Positions 10,275 to 21,876 of a DNA stretch of 64,000 nucleotides are shown piece after piece; position 1 is the stretch's first letter; each line of letters opens with the position of its first letter. Made by a program: the position numbers and the translations under genes. Source of the DNA: Isochrysis galbana (Eukaryota > Haptophyta > Isochrysidales > Isochrysidaceae); NCBI GenBank assembly GCA_018136815.1, contig CM030934.1:5479318-5543317 (forward strand). The letters run 5' to 3'. Under the pieces are notes generated by a model. That model saw nothing but the letters and a program-made list of their open reading frames with translations, had not been told where the DNA came from and searched no databases.

Positions 10275-13200
10275 TTAGTGCCTCGAACCCGCTCCCCATC
10301 GCCCCGTCCGCTGAGATGAGAGAGTCATGTCGCCGGTGGAATGCGTTTGTACGAAACCACAGCCTAGCCCTCTTTCTTCGCCGTTCGTGTACGGGTACGC
10401 ATTGTACGCGCATTTAAGCGCCGCTGCCCGGCCATGGAATAATGACAAGTAGCCTTGCGGCTCATCGGGGCCTCGTATCGTACCGTATGGCGAATCCAAA
10501 TAAGGCTCCTTCGGAAAGAAGGCGGGCTCTACCAATTTGCGGAGGAATTCAGCCTCCAAAGCGGTCTGCGCCTTGCGAACGAGGGCTCGCCATCCAATGC
10601 CCTGCAGATTGCACCGATGCCACTTAGTAGCGATCCCAACGCATTCGGCTTCATATCTCGAGTCTACAACAAAGGTCGATAGCCGGCGCCATGAACGGGA
10701 AAGTGAGAGACACAAGGCATGCGTCTCACTGATGGATCTCTCGCGCATCCTCAGGGCAGTTCTTTGCCAAGTCGCCATAGCACGCAAAAGAGACGACAAT
10801 ACCAAATGCTCGAGTGAGATGATTCGGACCTCGCGAGCGGCTTCAGCTCGTTGCACGTTGGCAGCCAACAACCGGATCACTGCGGTTAAGACGACGCAAC
10901 GACAAACCAATCGACCGCGCTCGCGTGCGGACATCCGACGAGACCGCAGGGCTGCTGCCTCGCGCCAAGACGACAATCCAAGACGCACAAGTAGAGGAAT
11001 GCCAGCATGTCGCATCGCGAGCTGCAACCGAACACCGACGGTACTGACTACGCTCCACCGGAAGAAGCTTCCTCGCAAGTTGTCCGATTTCCTCCGAGTC
11101 GTGGCTGCCAAGCAGGCCGCCAATCGCTTGCGCTGACGCGAGGCGCATGCATGCCAACTTCGCAGGCAAACGGAGCGCAATGCGTCCCTGCGGTAAAGCC
11201 GGGCCATCCTTACGGCGGCAGCGCGTCGGGCAGCTGTCCAGGCGCGCCAACCGCCCAGTGCCCACTGCACAGATCTGACGAGGCATAAGCAACGGAGCCG
11301 CAGCAACGCACGGCATTCGCGCATATGAAAGCGCATCGAATAGAAGGCAGCACGAGCTGCTCCAAGCCTCCAACATGTTGTCACCATCAAGGCCGAGCAG
11401 CTATGAGCGTGCATTGCACGAAGGGCGCAAAGCATAGCCGAAGATCGCCACCGTTTCATAGCCACATGGCCTACGTCGTGGTAGCATTGTAGACGGCGCA
11501 GGGCAGCACGGCACGCCCTGGTTTCCCACTCACTCGAGGCGCTCCTCGTGAGATCGCGATATTGGAACAACATGCACAAAGCAGCGTGCAATGCTGATTT
11601 GCTCCACCACCCCAGCGCTCGGCGTGTCAGATTGCGGTGGTTGCGCATAGATGATAGAGCTCCACGAGCCGCCAGAGACTCCCACAGGAGCACGGGATCT
11701 CGCCGCAAATCACGGTGCAAGCGCAGCACGCGCAGAGCGGCACGCGTCCTTGTTATCGCTCCCAACCACGCAGCTATACGATCATGCTCGAGGATGACCA
11801 GCGTGCCTTCCTCAAGGGCCATGGAGTCCGCGTGCTCTCGCACGACTGGAAGCGCGAGAGGCGTGAGAGGAACTTGATACCTTTGACGCTTGGCTAGCGC
11901 TGCCGGGTCGGCCAGTGCAGCACCCACGTTCAGCCTTCTAACGCTCTCAATTTGCAAGCACGCAACACCCCCCCTCCGCACCGACACTGCGAGGTGGCGT
12001 CGGCGCGGACGAGATTTCCATCGGCCGAGCGCTTTCTCCAGCTGCAAGCGGCACCAAGTCACAGCAGCGCATTCTTGCGAAGCATATACATGCCTTACCC
12101 GTAAGGCGCCGATGGACCACTGTCGCACGGCTGCGCGTAACGCAGCGCCCATCCCGGCGATTTTGCCCGCATCTCCAACGGCACGCAAGCATCGTCGCAA
12201 TGATATCCACATGTTAAGGCGCCGCCACCAACGCCCGAGGGACGCCGTGCGAATCGCGGTGGCGACCGTCTGGACGCGAACACGGTGCAAGCATAGCTGC
12301 TGCCATTGATGGATAGCATACAACAGCGCAGGTCCTGCCGCTCCACCCTTGACTAGGAAAGACGGGCACTTGCTCGAGCGGCGGCGAGCATCCCTCGCTG
12401 TGGCTTGCTTCCAAGTGGCCAGAGCCCGCCGAGCCACTGCGCACTGGCAACGGCCGTGCCATCGAGCTGCCTCTTGCAAACGTAGGCGTTGGGCCTCTTG
12501 GCGACGCCATACGAGCCATCCTCGCCACAAGAGCACAGATGCAACGCTGCCCGCTGAAAAGTAGGCATGGCGATTCCCTGAGCGCACTAACGCCTCCCTT
12601 GCATGCCATACGCGCCACCTAGCCAGTGCATTTCGGCGGCGAATAGTGTCGGAGGACGGAAGGGCAGCAAGTGCACCGCCCACAGCTACGATCATGCTGC
12701 GACGGCGCTCCCTTTCCGAGGCATATACCCACCATTCGCGAAAGAGCCAACGAAGAAGCAAAGCACGTATTGAGCTGTGCACATCGGCCGCCACGGCAAG
12801 TAATGGTGAGCGAAGCGCCCGCGTATGACGCCGCCAGCGCAGCAGCGCGCTCCGGCGGCGGTGAGGGGGGGCTGACTCTGCGAGCCAGGTGAAGAATTCG
12901 GCCTCCATGTGGAATCGCGTCCAACGAAGAAGCGCGGCATATTTGAGGAGTGCATCCCCGCGCTCGATAGCCATTTCCTTTCGCTTCCCAAAATGAACAT
13001 ACTCATGCAATCGATGCAAGGCGCATCGCATTTGTAGCCACACCCCGGCGTCAGCGGCCAGATCGTCTACCTCGTGAAAGGTGGCAAGATCCGCGGCAGA
13101 GAGTGCCGAGGAGCAGATAAGGAGGAATGCGCGCCGCTTTGAAGAGTGGACAGTGGCCGACGCGACGCGTTGTGCCGAATCTTTTTGTAGGGCAGCGATG
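10275..13200 (-). CDS. Sfi1-like centrin-binding repeat protein (5' end lost in gap)
   Basis: A minus-strand frame of about 975 codons is open from the gap to the stop at 10275-10277. The protein is rich in Trp, Arg, Ala and Leu and consists of irregular helical repeats spaced about 25-40 residues, each with a W followed by basic residues (for example LARWRVWH, LWRGWLVWRR, LGRWKSRPRR, LGGWRAWTAA, LSSWREAAAL). This resembles Sfi1 repeats, which bind centrin along a single long helix at basal bodies and centrosomes. The last 60 residues lack repeats and are Gly/Tyr-rich. No intron is evident. The start codon and N-terminus lie within or beyond the 100-N gap. The assignment rests on repeat texture rather than a unique motif; an IQ-like repeat protein is the main alternative. 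Confidence 0.6.
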
Positions 13201-13300
13201 NNNNNNNNNNNNNNNNNNNNNNNNNNNNNNNNNNNNNNNNNNNNNNNNNNNNNNNNNNNNNNNNNNNNNNNNNNNNNNNNNNNNNNNNNNNNNNNNNNNN
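13201..13300. other. Assembly gap (100 N)
   Basis: A run of exactly 100 unknown bases, probably a placeholder of arbitrary length. It truncates the Sfi1-like gene and abuts repeat DNA, which may explain the failed assembly. Confidence 0.99.
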
Positions 13301-13416
13301 AATACAAACCTCGAACAAATCACCGTCTCGGACCCTAGCTGGGAAACACAGCCGGGGCTTCTCCAAACACGAGAACCTACAAAGGTTTGGGATTCGTAGA
13401 AACGCAAACACAGCCG

Positions 13417-14130
13417 GCCACAAGAACCTACAACTCAGTGCCCTGCCTTGGGCCCTCCTTCAACACTTGACTCCGTCTCCCACTCTCCCTTCCCTCTAGA
13501 ACCAACCCAAACAGCACGAACCCCCTCGCCCTCTGTTCAAAGCACCAAAAGTTTCAACTCAAGCCCCATAGTTGATACACTTCAGCACGTTTTCACCCCA
13601 CTCTTGTCTCTTGTGGGCCACAATTACCTACAACTCAGTGCCCTGCCTTGGGCCCTCTTCCAACACTTCACTCCCTCTCCCACTCCCTCTTCCAACTACA
13701 ACCAACCCAAGAAGCACAAACCCCCTTGCCCACTGTTTCAAGCACCAAAAATTTCGACTCAAGACAAGAGGGAGGACATGTCTTGAGGCGGCGTCGCTGC
13801 CCATGCCTAGCGCACGGGTATAGCGCCCCCACTCAGACATCTCCTTCCCCACAGCTCACAGCTCCTCTCTGAGGAGTTGCTCCTCTCCCTCCCATTAGGC
13901 CCCCTTGCCTGCGAGACCAGAACAGGATCCTGGCGTGGGGGGCTGTCTGAGTGTGGAGGGAGGGGCGCTCCGGCTAGCGCAGGTAGAAAGCTAGTGAAGA
14001 GCTGGGTGGCATAAGGGGGGAAGGGTGCTTGCGCTTGCCGCGGCAGGGTGTCCTGTCTTGAGTGAGCGCTAGTCCCGTTCCTTTGCCGCGCCGCGACCCA
14101 TAAAAAATGGTTAAAAATAAAAAAATACAT
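13417..14130 (+). repeat. Dispersed ~900-bp repeat family, copy 1
   Basis: Reverse-oriented relative to copies at 24720-25606 and 60434-61354. It contains two tandem units of about 185-190 bp (each with 'acaactcagtgccctgcc', 'ccaacccaa' and 'aagcaccaaaa'), then the conserved unique part ('cgccaggatcctgtt' on the complementary strand), and ends at an AT-rich edge near 14100-14135. The left part is missing or lies in the gap. Frames across it are repeat artefacts. Confidence 0.85.
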
Positions 14131-14149
14131 CAACCCTAGCCACAAACAC

Positions 14150-14410
14150 CTAACACCTAACCCTAAACCACGACCCACACACCCGGAGGCGCCCCCACAG
14201 CAACCCAACGGGACAATGTACTTTACGACACAAACACAAACAACGAATCGCTCGACGGCGCAGGAGGAAGGTGAGAACTAGACCGTCTGGGGCCGGTTCA
14301 CGCCGCCTGCCACTGAAAACCCGAATCCTGAGCCCCTAATCCTAATAGGCCCTAAGTAGTAAGTAGAGCACGAGGGGACGAGCCGCAAGGCAGGTGCAGG
14401 AAGGATGAAG
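14150..14410 (-). repeat. Dispersed repeat shared with 40.26-40.51 kb
   Basis: Read on the minus strand, this segment aligns with 40270-40430: 'cacctgccttgcggc', 'gtcccctcgt', 'ctctactta', 'caggcggcgtgaac' and 'tcctgcgcc' occur in the same order with similar spacing. The element type is unknown. Confidence 0.6.
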
Positions 14411-14636
14411 GGAAGCGGGCGTGGCTGCGAGACGTTTATGCAAGGCCGCGCGCATGGCGAGAATTTCGAAAAGTTTCCCCCCTTCGGTCATTCCATGCAC
14501 AACCTACTCGAAGTTGCTCATTGTGAATTGTGCGTACCAAAGTTATCCAAACCCCCCAGTCCCCTTTCCATCAGACACCAAACGGTGGCATCGTACATAC
14601 CCAATTTCTCTATGTCAGCCCATCAGACATCTTCCA

Positions 14637-17584
14637 TCATCCACTAGCCGCGCGATCGCTCTCGTCTTCCTCACCGAGAAAATGTTGCGGTCGCCTCCCA
14701 AAAGCGTCGCAGCGCGCGCGATTGTCAACATGCGCATTGAGCGCCGCATTGACTCCTCGCTTCCCCTGTCTAGCTGCACGTCGCAGCACGATGCCCTCCC
14801 GCTGCGCTTGATTCACCAGTGTGATCGCCGCCTCTTCCGCGCTTGATAGGCAGGATGCCGTGGCGCCGCCGCCGCCTTCTATGCCGCTGCCGCCATCCGT
14901 TGCCAAGCAAGCGCGGATTGCGGCCTCGTAATGCGCGGCCAAGGGTGGAATGTCACGCTCACGCATCTCGGAGAGAAGCTCGATGGCCTTCTGCCAAGCA
15001 CCGTGCACGGCGCAAGAACGGAGAAGTGCATCGAAAGTGTGTGCGGACGGCTTCACTCCAATAGCCTCCATTCGTTCCCACACAGCCAGCGTTTGAAGAA
15101 AAGGGTCATTGCTTTGCTGACTAGCGTCCGACGCTGCATTGTTTGCGCTAGGCCCAATCTCTGAGTCGAGGCGCCCAGTCGGCTCCGAGATTTGCAAGGG
15201 CCTTTGCAAGCCGACGGCGTGCAGAGCCGATGTGAAGACACGCTCAAGCCAGAGGTCCTCACGCCCGCCACTACGCGCACGACGAGGAGCATCCAACTGT
15301 TGTGTTGGAAGACACATGTCGAGGATCTCTAGCGCGGCATCAGCGTCGCCGGCTCGGGAGGCGGCCTTCATTGCACTGAAAGGAACACAGGGACAGAGAG
15401 ATTAACAAGCAAAATATAGCACGATCTAGCCTGGTGGACCTGATGGCTCAGAACATCTTCAAGCAAGCACCGTTTCGTCCTCGTCAAGCGAGTGCGCACA
15501 GCTTGGTGAGACAGGGCGGTGGAGTATCGAGCACATCGCACACCTTGCCCAAGAGTATCCATCCGGACATAGCCTCCGGTGCTCCATCCTCTTCAATAGG
15601 GCTAATGCTTCTCCCACATCACAAGAAAGCGCGGCAAGCTCAATGGCCACATTGTGTGCATGTAGGGAGGGCGGCAAGCCCCGCAACTCCATCTCATCGA
15701 GGAGAGCCGACGCCATCGACCAAATGGGAGGCGGCGCTGTGGCAGGCATGACGACGTCCTTCGAGGCCCCACGCCGGGCCTGGGCATCGTCCCTGTGGCT
15801 TCCTAGATGCAGCACACCGTCGCCAACCGCACCATTTACTTCGTCCCTCGCAGCCGCATCATGAGACGTCGTGCTTGCTAGCGCTTGGGCGGTTGTCTTT
15901 ACCGCAGGCGTGTTGTTTGAAGTACGCCTTGAAGCCGCCATGCGCCGCGATTCTGTGTGACGTATTCCAGAGCCAAGGCGCGTCAGCAAGGCGACGAAGC
16001 CGCGTGGAGAGTATTCTACCGAAAGCTCTAATCAGGAGGGAAGAAGAAAGGGTCCACAACAAGGGATTTGCGGTGTGAGCGTTCACCTGCAAGCATTGCC
16101 TTGGCCTCTTTCGCCGTAGGCCTTAAAGCTTTCAGCACACCCGTGTAGGTCACTGCATCGGCCTTCACCCGATCCAGCTCCATAGCGCGCAACAGCGATA
16201 GCGCGCGCCGTCCCATCCCTTCAGTGCCCGCAGTGCCTGCAGCCGCGTACACCTCAAGCATTGCGTTGTAAGTCCAAGCAGTGCGCTGGACACCTGTGAG
16301 AGGGAAAGCGCGAGTAGGGCTCGGAATGGAGAAAGGGAGCGGAGCTGGGGCGTGCGTCACGATGACGGCAAATGGCCTACCTTTCGCCTTCATCCTATCG
16401 AGTAGCCTCGTCGCCCGCTTCACCCCATCAATGCCAGCGGATCGACACGCACAAATCGCTGCGGAGGTCGACTCGGTTGCAAGTGGGACCCCCAACCTTT
16501 CGAACCTCGAGAGCAATGCGAGTGCTGCATCTGTCGCCGACGACTTATCGCACGAGGCGATGGCCGATGTGAGCGCCACATTCACTTCGGGAAGCTTCGC
16601 GCGGCTGGCGGCGTCCTCACCCACCCAGGCCTCGAGCCTTTTTGCAATGGCGAGGGCCTCCTTATGGCGGCCACTTGACGATGCGCAACCGCGTAGAGCG
16701 GCGATGAATGTGCGGCCATTAGGCACGAAAGCAGGCATCGAGACCAGCTGGTCGAGCATGGCTACAGCAGCACCAGGCTCCGCGCTACACGCACTTAGCA
16801 GGGCGTTCACTGTAGGCTGAGCTGGCTGGTTAGAGGGGTTCGCCAACAGAGAAGCGACAGACAGATTCAGCATCTCTTGTGTAGTGCGCTGAGTTGTTGG
16901 CGTTGCTAGCTCTAGCACCGCCTCCGCTTCACGAGCAGATTGAAGCCCATCCCCCGCCCCCTCATCACGCCTTGGCCAGCTAGCTTGTGAAGCATCACCC
17001 CTCTCAGCGAAAGCTGAATCTTCCAGCTTTTCAGACCGCAATCGGTGTGAAGGGCCCACTGAAGGTTCCACATGTGCGGGAAGAGCATCACGACGGTTAG
17101 AGTCGGACTTCGCAATGGCATCGAATTCCGGGACTACCTGCCGCGCGATCTCAGCCGCGAGCGGAGAGGCGGCAGAAGCACGCAACGTGGCCGTGTACGA
17201 TTGGGCGTCGGGCTGCGGCCCCTTCTGCTTCATCATGGTTAGTAAGTGGAGGCAGTCGGACCAGCGCCCACTGCGAGCATACGCCTCGAGCAATGCGTTG
17301 TGCGCTGTAATGGACGGTCGGAGCCGTCGTCGCTCAATCTCCCTCAGCGACTGCCGCGCGAGTGGCAGTAGATTCCTACGCGCAGTCTTGATGACGAGCT
17401 GGATGAGCTCCTCACGTCCAAGGCCCCGCTCGCATGCGGCGATCTCGGCGACGAAGCTGCGCGCCATCCTCGGGGGGACCTTATCGAGCAGCCGCAGGTG
17501 GCGCCGTACGTAGCAGCTCGCCTCACCGCAGCAGGCACGCATGGCCGCCGCCGCCTGTGCGGCGCTCTGGCGCGTGGAGAGCAT
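14637..17584 (-). CDS. Pentatricopeptide repeat (PPR) protein, four exons
   Basis: Start ATG 17584. Exons are 17584-16381, 16293-16087, 16027-15544 and 15375-14637; introns are 87, 59 and 168 nt with GT-AG ends. Their removal gives 2,634 nt, an uninterrupted 877-aa protein. Several PPR units are visible: TAHNALLEAYARSGRWSDC near residue 93, AWTYNAMLEVYAAAG after intron 1, LHAHNVAIELAALSCDVGEA, SWASAMKAASRAGDADAA across intron 3, and HTFDALLRSCAVHGAWQKA. Helix pairs of 33-36 residues bind single-stranded RNA in organelles in the known family, so a role in mitochondrial or plastid RNA processing or translation is inferred. The N-terminus is rich in Ala and Arg and could be a transit peptide. 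Longer low-complexity spacers separate the repeats. Confidence 0.85.
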
Positions 17585-17969
17585 CGGAGGAAGCCGCCTG
17601 AGATGACGCCCGCTGCAGAGGTGCGCACGTGTTCCTCACAGCCGCCCTGCTCGCTCCCGACGCTCCCTCTCTCTCCTGTCTGTTTGCCTTTCTCTCCCAC
17701 CTCTCTCTCCCTCTCCCTGCCTCCCTCCCTCTCCCTCCCTCTCGCCCCTCCCCTCTCCTCTCTCTCCCTCCCTCCCTCCCTCCCTCTCCCTCCCTCCCTC
17801 TCCTTCCCTCCCTCCCCTTCCCTCGCTCTCTTCTTGTCTGCGCGCGAGCGCCACGTCGATCGAGCAATGAAAAAAGGAGAGGAGGGGGAGTAGCTGTGAA
17901 GGACGTGAGCTCTTCACACATCACATACTAATACTAATATCAATTTAGTTGACTGCTCACCCACCAAAA

Positions 17970-18362
<393 letters not shown>

Positions 18363-18377
18363 TGGCCCCGACCAGAG

Positions 18378-18480
18378 TTTCGATCCAAACCCACCCAAAT
18401 TTCGATTCGAAATTTCGATCACTTTTCAACAAATTTCGAGCCTCGTTGGCCCAAATTTCGATCAATTTCGATTCGAAACT
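18378..18480. repeat. Cluster of AAATTTCGAT-like decamers
   Basis: Five or six copies of (A)AATTTCGAT and its near-complement TTTCGATTCGAAA lie within about 100 bp just after the CA microsatellite. The arrangement is partly palindromic. Function unknown. Confidence 0.6.
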
Positions 18481-18699
18481 TGTGCTTCGCCGAGCGTACG
18501 TGCACACGGCACACGCCCGACGCGCTGCATGGCTGCTTGGTGCATGGCTACATCGCCTACGAGGCGGGTGATGGAGGGAGGATTCACATTAATAGTTCAT
18601 TGTCATTGTCATTGTTCACTTATTGTTCACATTCACACAATATTTCTCTCTGTTGTCAACCCACAGCCCACACATACAAGAGCACACCGCACACTTGCA

Positions 18700-19020
18700 C
18701 GATCTTAGCCCACGGTCCGTTTGTTGTAGCGACTCATCAAGGCCACTTGCAGGTGGTCTGACAACACACCAGACTGTTGCTCCCCATACATCACACGCAA
18801 GAGAGAGAACAAACAAACGTTCACACGAGGCAGAATTTGGAGAAGGGGCAAACACAAGACGCGCCGCCATCGCCCAAGACGTACGGGAAAGAATTGCCGT
18901 TTATGCTCCACCACTCGAGAACGCCATCGGTAAAATCTTCGACGTCCAACGTGTTGATGGCGGCATGTGAAGCCGCAAGAAGAAAGAAGAAAGGAGAAAG
19001 GCAGGGCCAGCTCAGCCTTC
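18700..19020 (-). pseudogene. Decayed hAT transposase C-terminus
   Basis: Minus-strand translation in three frames gives the hAT dimerisation signature piecewise: LEWWSINGNSFPYVLGDGG, then SPNSASCERLF, then FSLLRVMYGEQQSGVLSDHL. Known hAT transposases end in this order (WW..N....P, then P.SSA.SER.FS). The match is spread over three frames within about 250 bp, so this copy is broken. An upstream ATG near 19064 begins a short frame (MEMPDDEGGIDPNALKAE) that may or may not belong to it. Confidence 0.6.
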
Positions 19021-19486
19021 AGAGCGTTGGGGTCAATGCCCCCCTCATCATCAGGCATCTCCATGGGGGATGGGGGTGATCGCAGCCAACGCCGTGGCTA
19101 GGCGGCCGAAAGCTACCATGCTTTATACACTAGAGGCTTGTTGCTCCGGCTGCCCTGGAGTGGCAGCACCCTCTCTTTCTTTCAGAAATCAGCAGCGTCC
19201 AATCGCGCTCCACCTGCCGGTGCCAAGGTACATACGTATCGCTAATACAGTATACAGTAATACCCTCCTGTAAGCAGAAGGATATGTGATGCTGGTGTGA
19301 GGGGTTCGTTGGCAAGGGCGCCGCTTGGCAAGGGATCTATAGCAGCGCTGCGAGCAGAGAGGGAGAGGATAGTGGAGCCTTTCAAGAGAAAGCGCTGCAA
19401 ACTAATGAAAATAGATCACATATTTAGACGCACAGTAAGGCTGTGAATAGTGAATAGGTTTGGTTTAGAGCTAACATGTTTGAAGT

Positions 19487-19570
19487 AGATAGTGCCTTTC
19501 GGCTATCTTGATACATAAAGATAGTGCCCTTCGGCTATCTTGTTACATAGAGATAGTGCCCCTTCGCAAC
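19487..19570 (+). repeat. Tandem hairpin repeat with TTCG loops
   Basis: Three direct copies, spaced about 40 bp, of 'agatagtgccYttcggctatct'. Each can fold as GATAG...CTATC closed by a loop containing TTCG; the last copy is diverged in its right arm. Confidence 0.65.
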
Positions 19571-19903
19571 CTATTATCAGTATTATCACTATTATCTAGA
19601 TATTAGGTTAGTAGGTATACGTAGGTACATAGGTATATTATAGATCGAGAGATCCCTGAGTTAGGCCTTAGCTCGGTCGTGGTCGTGCGGTCGTCGTGGG
19701 CGTGGTCGTGCGCAAGGCGCAGGGCTCGTTATACCCTTGGACCTTCCAACCGGATCCGGACACGCGTAGTGAGCGTCGATATACGTTCTACGTATTATAT
19801 ATAGATACGTACTACGGAGGGGAGGGGGGGACTCAGGCGCGAGGCGCGAGGCGCGAGGCGCGAGACTTTTGGCTTTTGGCGCGAGGGCGATAGGCTGTCC
19901 CCC

Positions 19904-21083
19904 ATGGGCAGGAAGCGGTCCGCTGCGGCGGTGGACACTACTCTCTACGAGGTTGACCACCTCGTGGCCAAGCGTCTAGTGCAAGGACAAGTTCAATACC
20001 TCGTCCGCTGGGAGGGCTTCGACGAGAGGAGCGACACGTGGGAGCCTCTTGAGAATCTGGCGGGACTCGAGCCCGACGTGTCAGCGTTCGAGGCGAGGCA
20101 GAAGGAAGAGAGCAACGCCTTCGCCGCGAACATAGCGGCGAAGCGCGCGGCCGCAAAATCCGGACGGCTCATGCAGCCCACTCTCGGTGGCGCCATCGTC
20201 GTGGCATCAACCCCCGGCTCGTCTTCTTGTAGAGGTAGAGGCAATTCGGCCTCTGTTCGCTCGGCAAGCAGTGGTGGTGCTGACGAAGATGCAGTGGACA
20301 CAGAGTCGGTGGCGGGAAGCGACGAATCACTCGATGGGCGCAGGACGGCGGCGATTTGGCGATGCTACAAAGCAGACCCGAACAAAGAAAAGTACTTCGT
20401 GTGCCAAGAGCTCATCGAAGAGCCTGGCCTGTGATGTGTGTGGCTATGCCTGTATACCCACCAAGTCCGAGACGCCGCTGACAGAGTACGAGCAGCTCAT
20501 CATCGAGGTGTCGGAGTTGATGAAGTCTGCCATGGAGAGTGCCGCCAAGCGCAAGTCGGAGAGAGAGGCGAACAAAGTCGCGAACGCCGCGCAGGACGAG
20601 GCGGCAAAGAAGACGTACAAGAAGCTGAGCGAGGAAGAGCTGAAGGTGTGCGCAGCCCCGCGCGTGTACTTCCTTGATGCTCAGTCAGGTTGCCTCCTTC
20701 ACACCTCTGCCTTGATTACGTAGGCTGCTCAGCACGCCGGCTCCGGCTGCAACGAGAACATGGAGGGCACGGAGAGTGCGTGCTCCAATGACGACAAATT
20801 GCCCGACCGCATTGAGCTGGAGTTCTACCTTTCAAACTACATGGAGGAGGAGCCCGGCGAGGGGCTCACGGTCAACGAGCTAATGAACGATGAAACCAAA
20901 TGGCCCGCAGGTTTTGCACTCAACGGACCCGATTTCGATGGAAAGTACTATTTCGCACGCCTCGACAACGGCAACTCGCGCGCCATGAAGGGGAAAAAGG
21001 CTGGAATGGCACACAAGGCGGGGCAAGCACGTGAGTCAATGCAGGAAATGCTACTCCCATGCCAAAGAAGTCGCACTACCTGA
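19904..21083 (+). CDS. Chromodomain protein, multi-exon (last junction uncertain)
   Basis: ATG 19904 (cccATGg). Residues 15-52 form a chromodomain: YEVDHLVAKRLVQGQVQYLV followed by RWEGFDERSDTWEPLENL, with the aromatic cage (Y, W, W) that in known proteins reads methylated histone lysine. A Ser/Gly/Asp-rich linker follows. The next coding part (SETPLTEYEQLIIEVSELMK... to KKLSEEELK) is in another frame; an intron 20399-20465 (GTGTGC donor, 67 nt) would join them but is tentative. Intron 20646-20723 (AAG|GTGTGC...GTAG, 78 nt, phase 0) is well supported and leads to AAQHAGSGCNENMEGTESAC and a hydrophilic C-terminal part (IELEFYLSNYMEEEP). A GTGAGT donor at 21031 suggests a further exon, so the stop at 21083 may not be the true end. 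The first frame alone would end at 20434. Likely nuclear; target unknown. Confidence 0.65.
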
Positions 21084-21165
21084 GCAGACGCAGGAGGAGG
21101 TGGAGTAAGGCGAACATGGTGGAGGTCACCATTGATTGAGAGGGGAGGGGAGCATGCGCGCTCAC

Positions 21166-21601
21166 CTGCAGTCTTGAACCGCCTGAGAGTGATAAGGGCA
21201 GCTTCCTCTCCACTGACCACATGCCTACCGCGCAAACGGAAGCCAGCCGGCAGCTGCAGTGCTTCAATGAAGTCAGGAAGGTCTCCAAGCCGCACACCGA
21301 AGCGCGCATATACATCACGCACGAGCACATGCTCGTCGCCGCCCACAGCCGCTGATTCTCGTTGTAGTCGAGCGAGCGAAAGGCGCTCCGGCCCAATGCG
21401 TGAGCGCGTCGTGCGCAACAGCGGCGCTGCCGCGAACACAAGGAGAGCTGTCTCGATCGCGCGCAGGCGCAGCGCACGGCGCCGCCTCACTCCACGCAGC
21501 CGTGCCCGCCTGCGCCGCCTGCACCCGGCAATCCACATGTGCTGTGCCAGGGCGAGGAGGGAGTCCTCCAACTCCTGCGCGGTGTAGGGGAGAGTGGGCA
21601 T
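21166..21601 (-). pseudogene. PIF/Harbinger-like transposase, N-terminal fragment
   Basis: From ATG 21601 the frame encodes a Leu/Arg-rich N-terminus and then VYARFGVRLGDLPDFIEALQ and LPAGFRLRGRHVVSGEEAALITLRRF. This matches the region before the DDE domain of PIF/Harbinger transposases; the full transposase at 54.2 kb has FRFRREDLPILLQELRLPLT at the equivalent place. A GTGAGC donor at 21165 ends the similarity, and no DDE exon follows: the sequence beyond is the antisense of the chromodomain gene's 3' end. It is a truncated transposon or a domesticated N-terminal remnant. Confidence 0.55.
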
Positions 21602-21876
21602 CCCAGCGGCGAGATCGCTCTTTCAACCGAGTACCAGCGGAAATCTTTTTTTGCAGAGCGGTTGTAAGAGGGTTGAAGGAGCTGTTCCAACCACGCTCCT
21701 CAAACCTTACGAGAACCTTGCAAAAATCCTCTACTAGCTCGAAATTTAGCAAGAGTCAATTGGTGCATTCAAACCGTCTTCTTTCGACTCCCCTCTCGGC
21801 CGCGCTGCTCGCTGCGCGCCCCTCACTCCTCCCTCTCCTCCTCTCTTTCCTCCTCCATCCCCTCCTCCTGAGGGCG

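Noticed and set aside
14140-14175. Telomere-like 'cctaacccta' words
   Set aside because: Only one or two irregular units inside a dispersed repeat; not an array.
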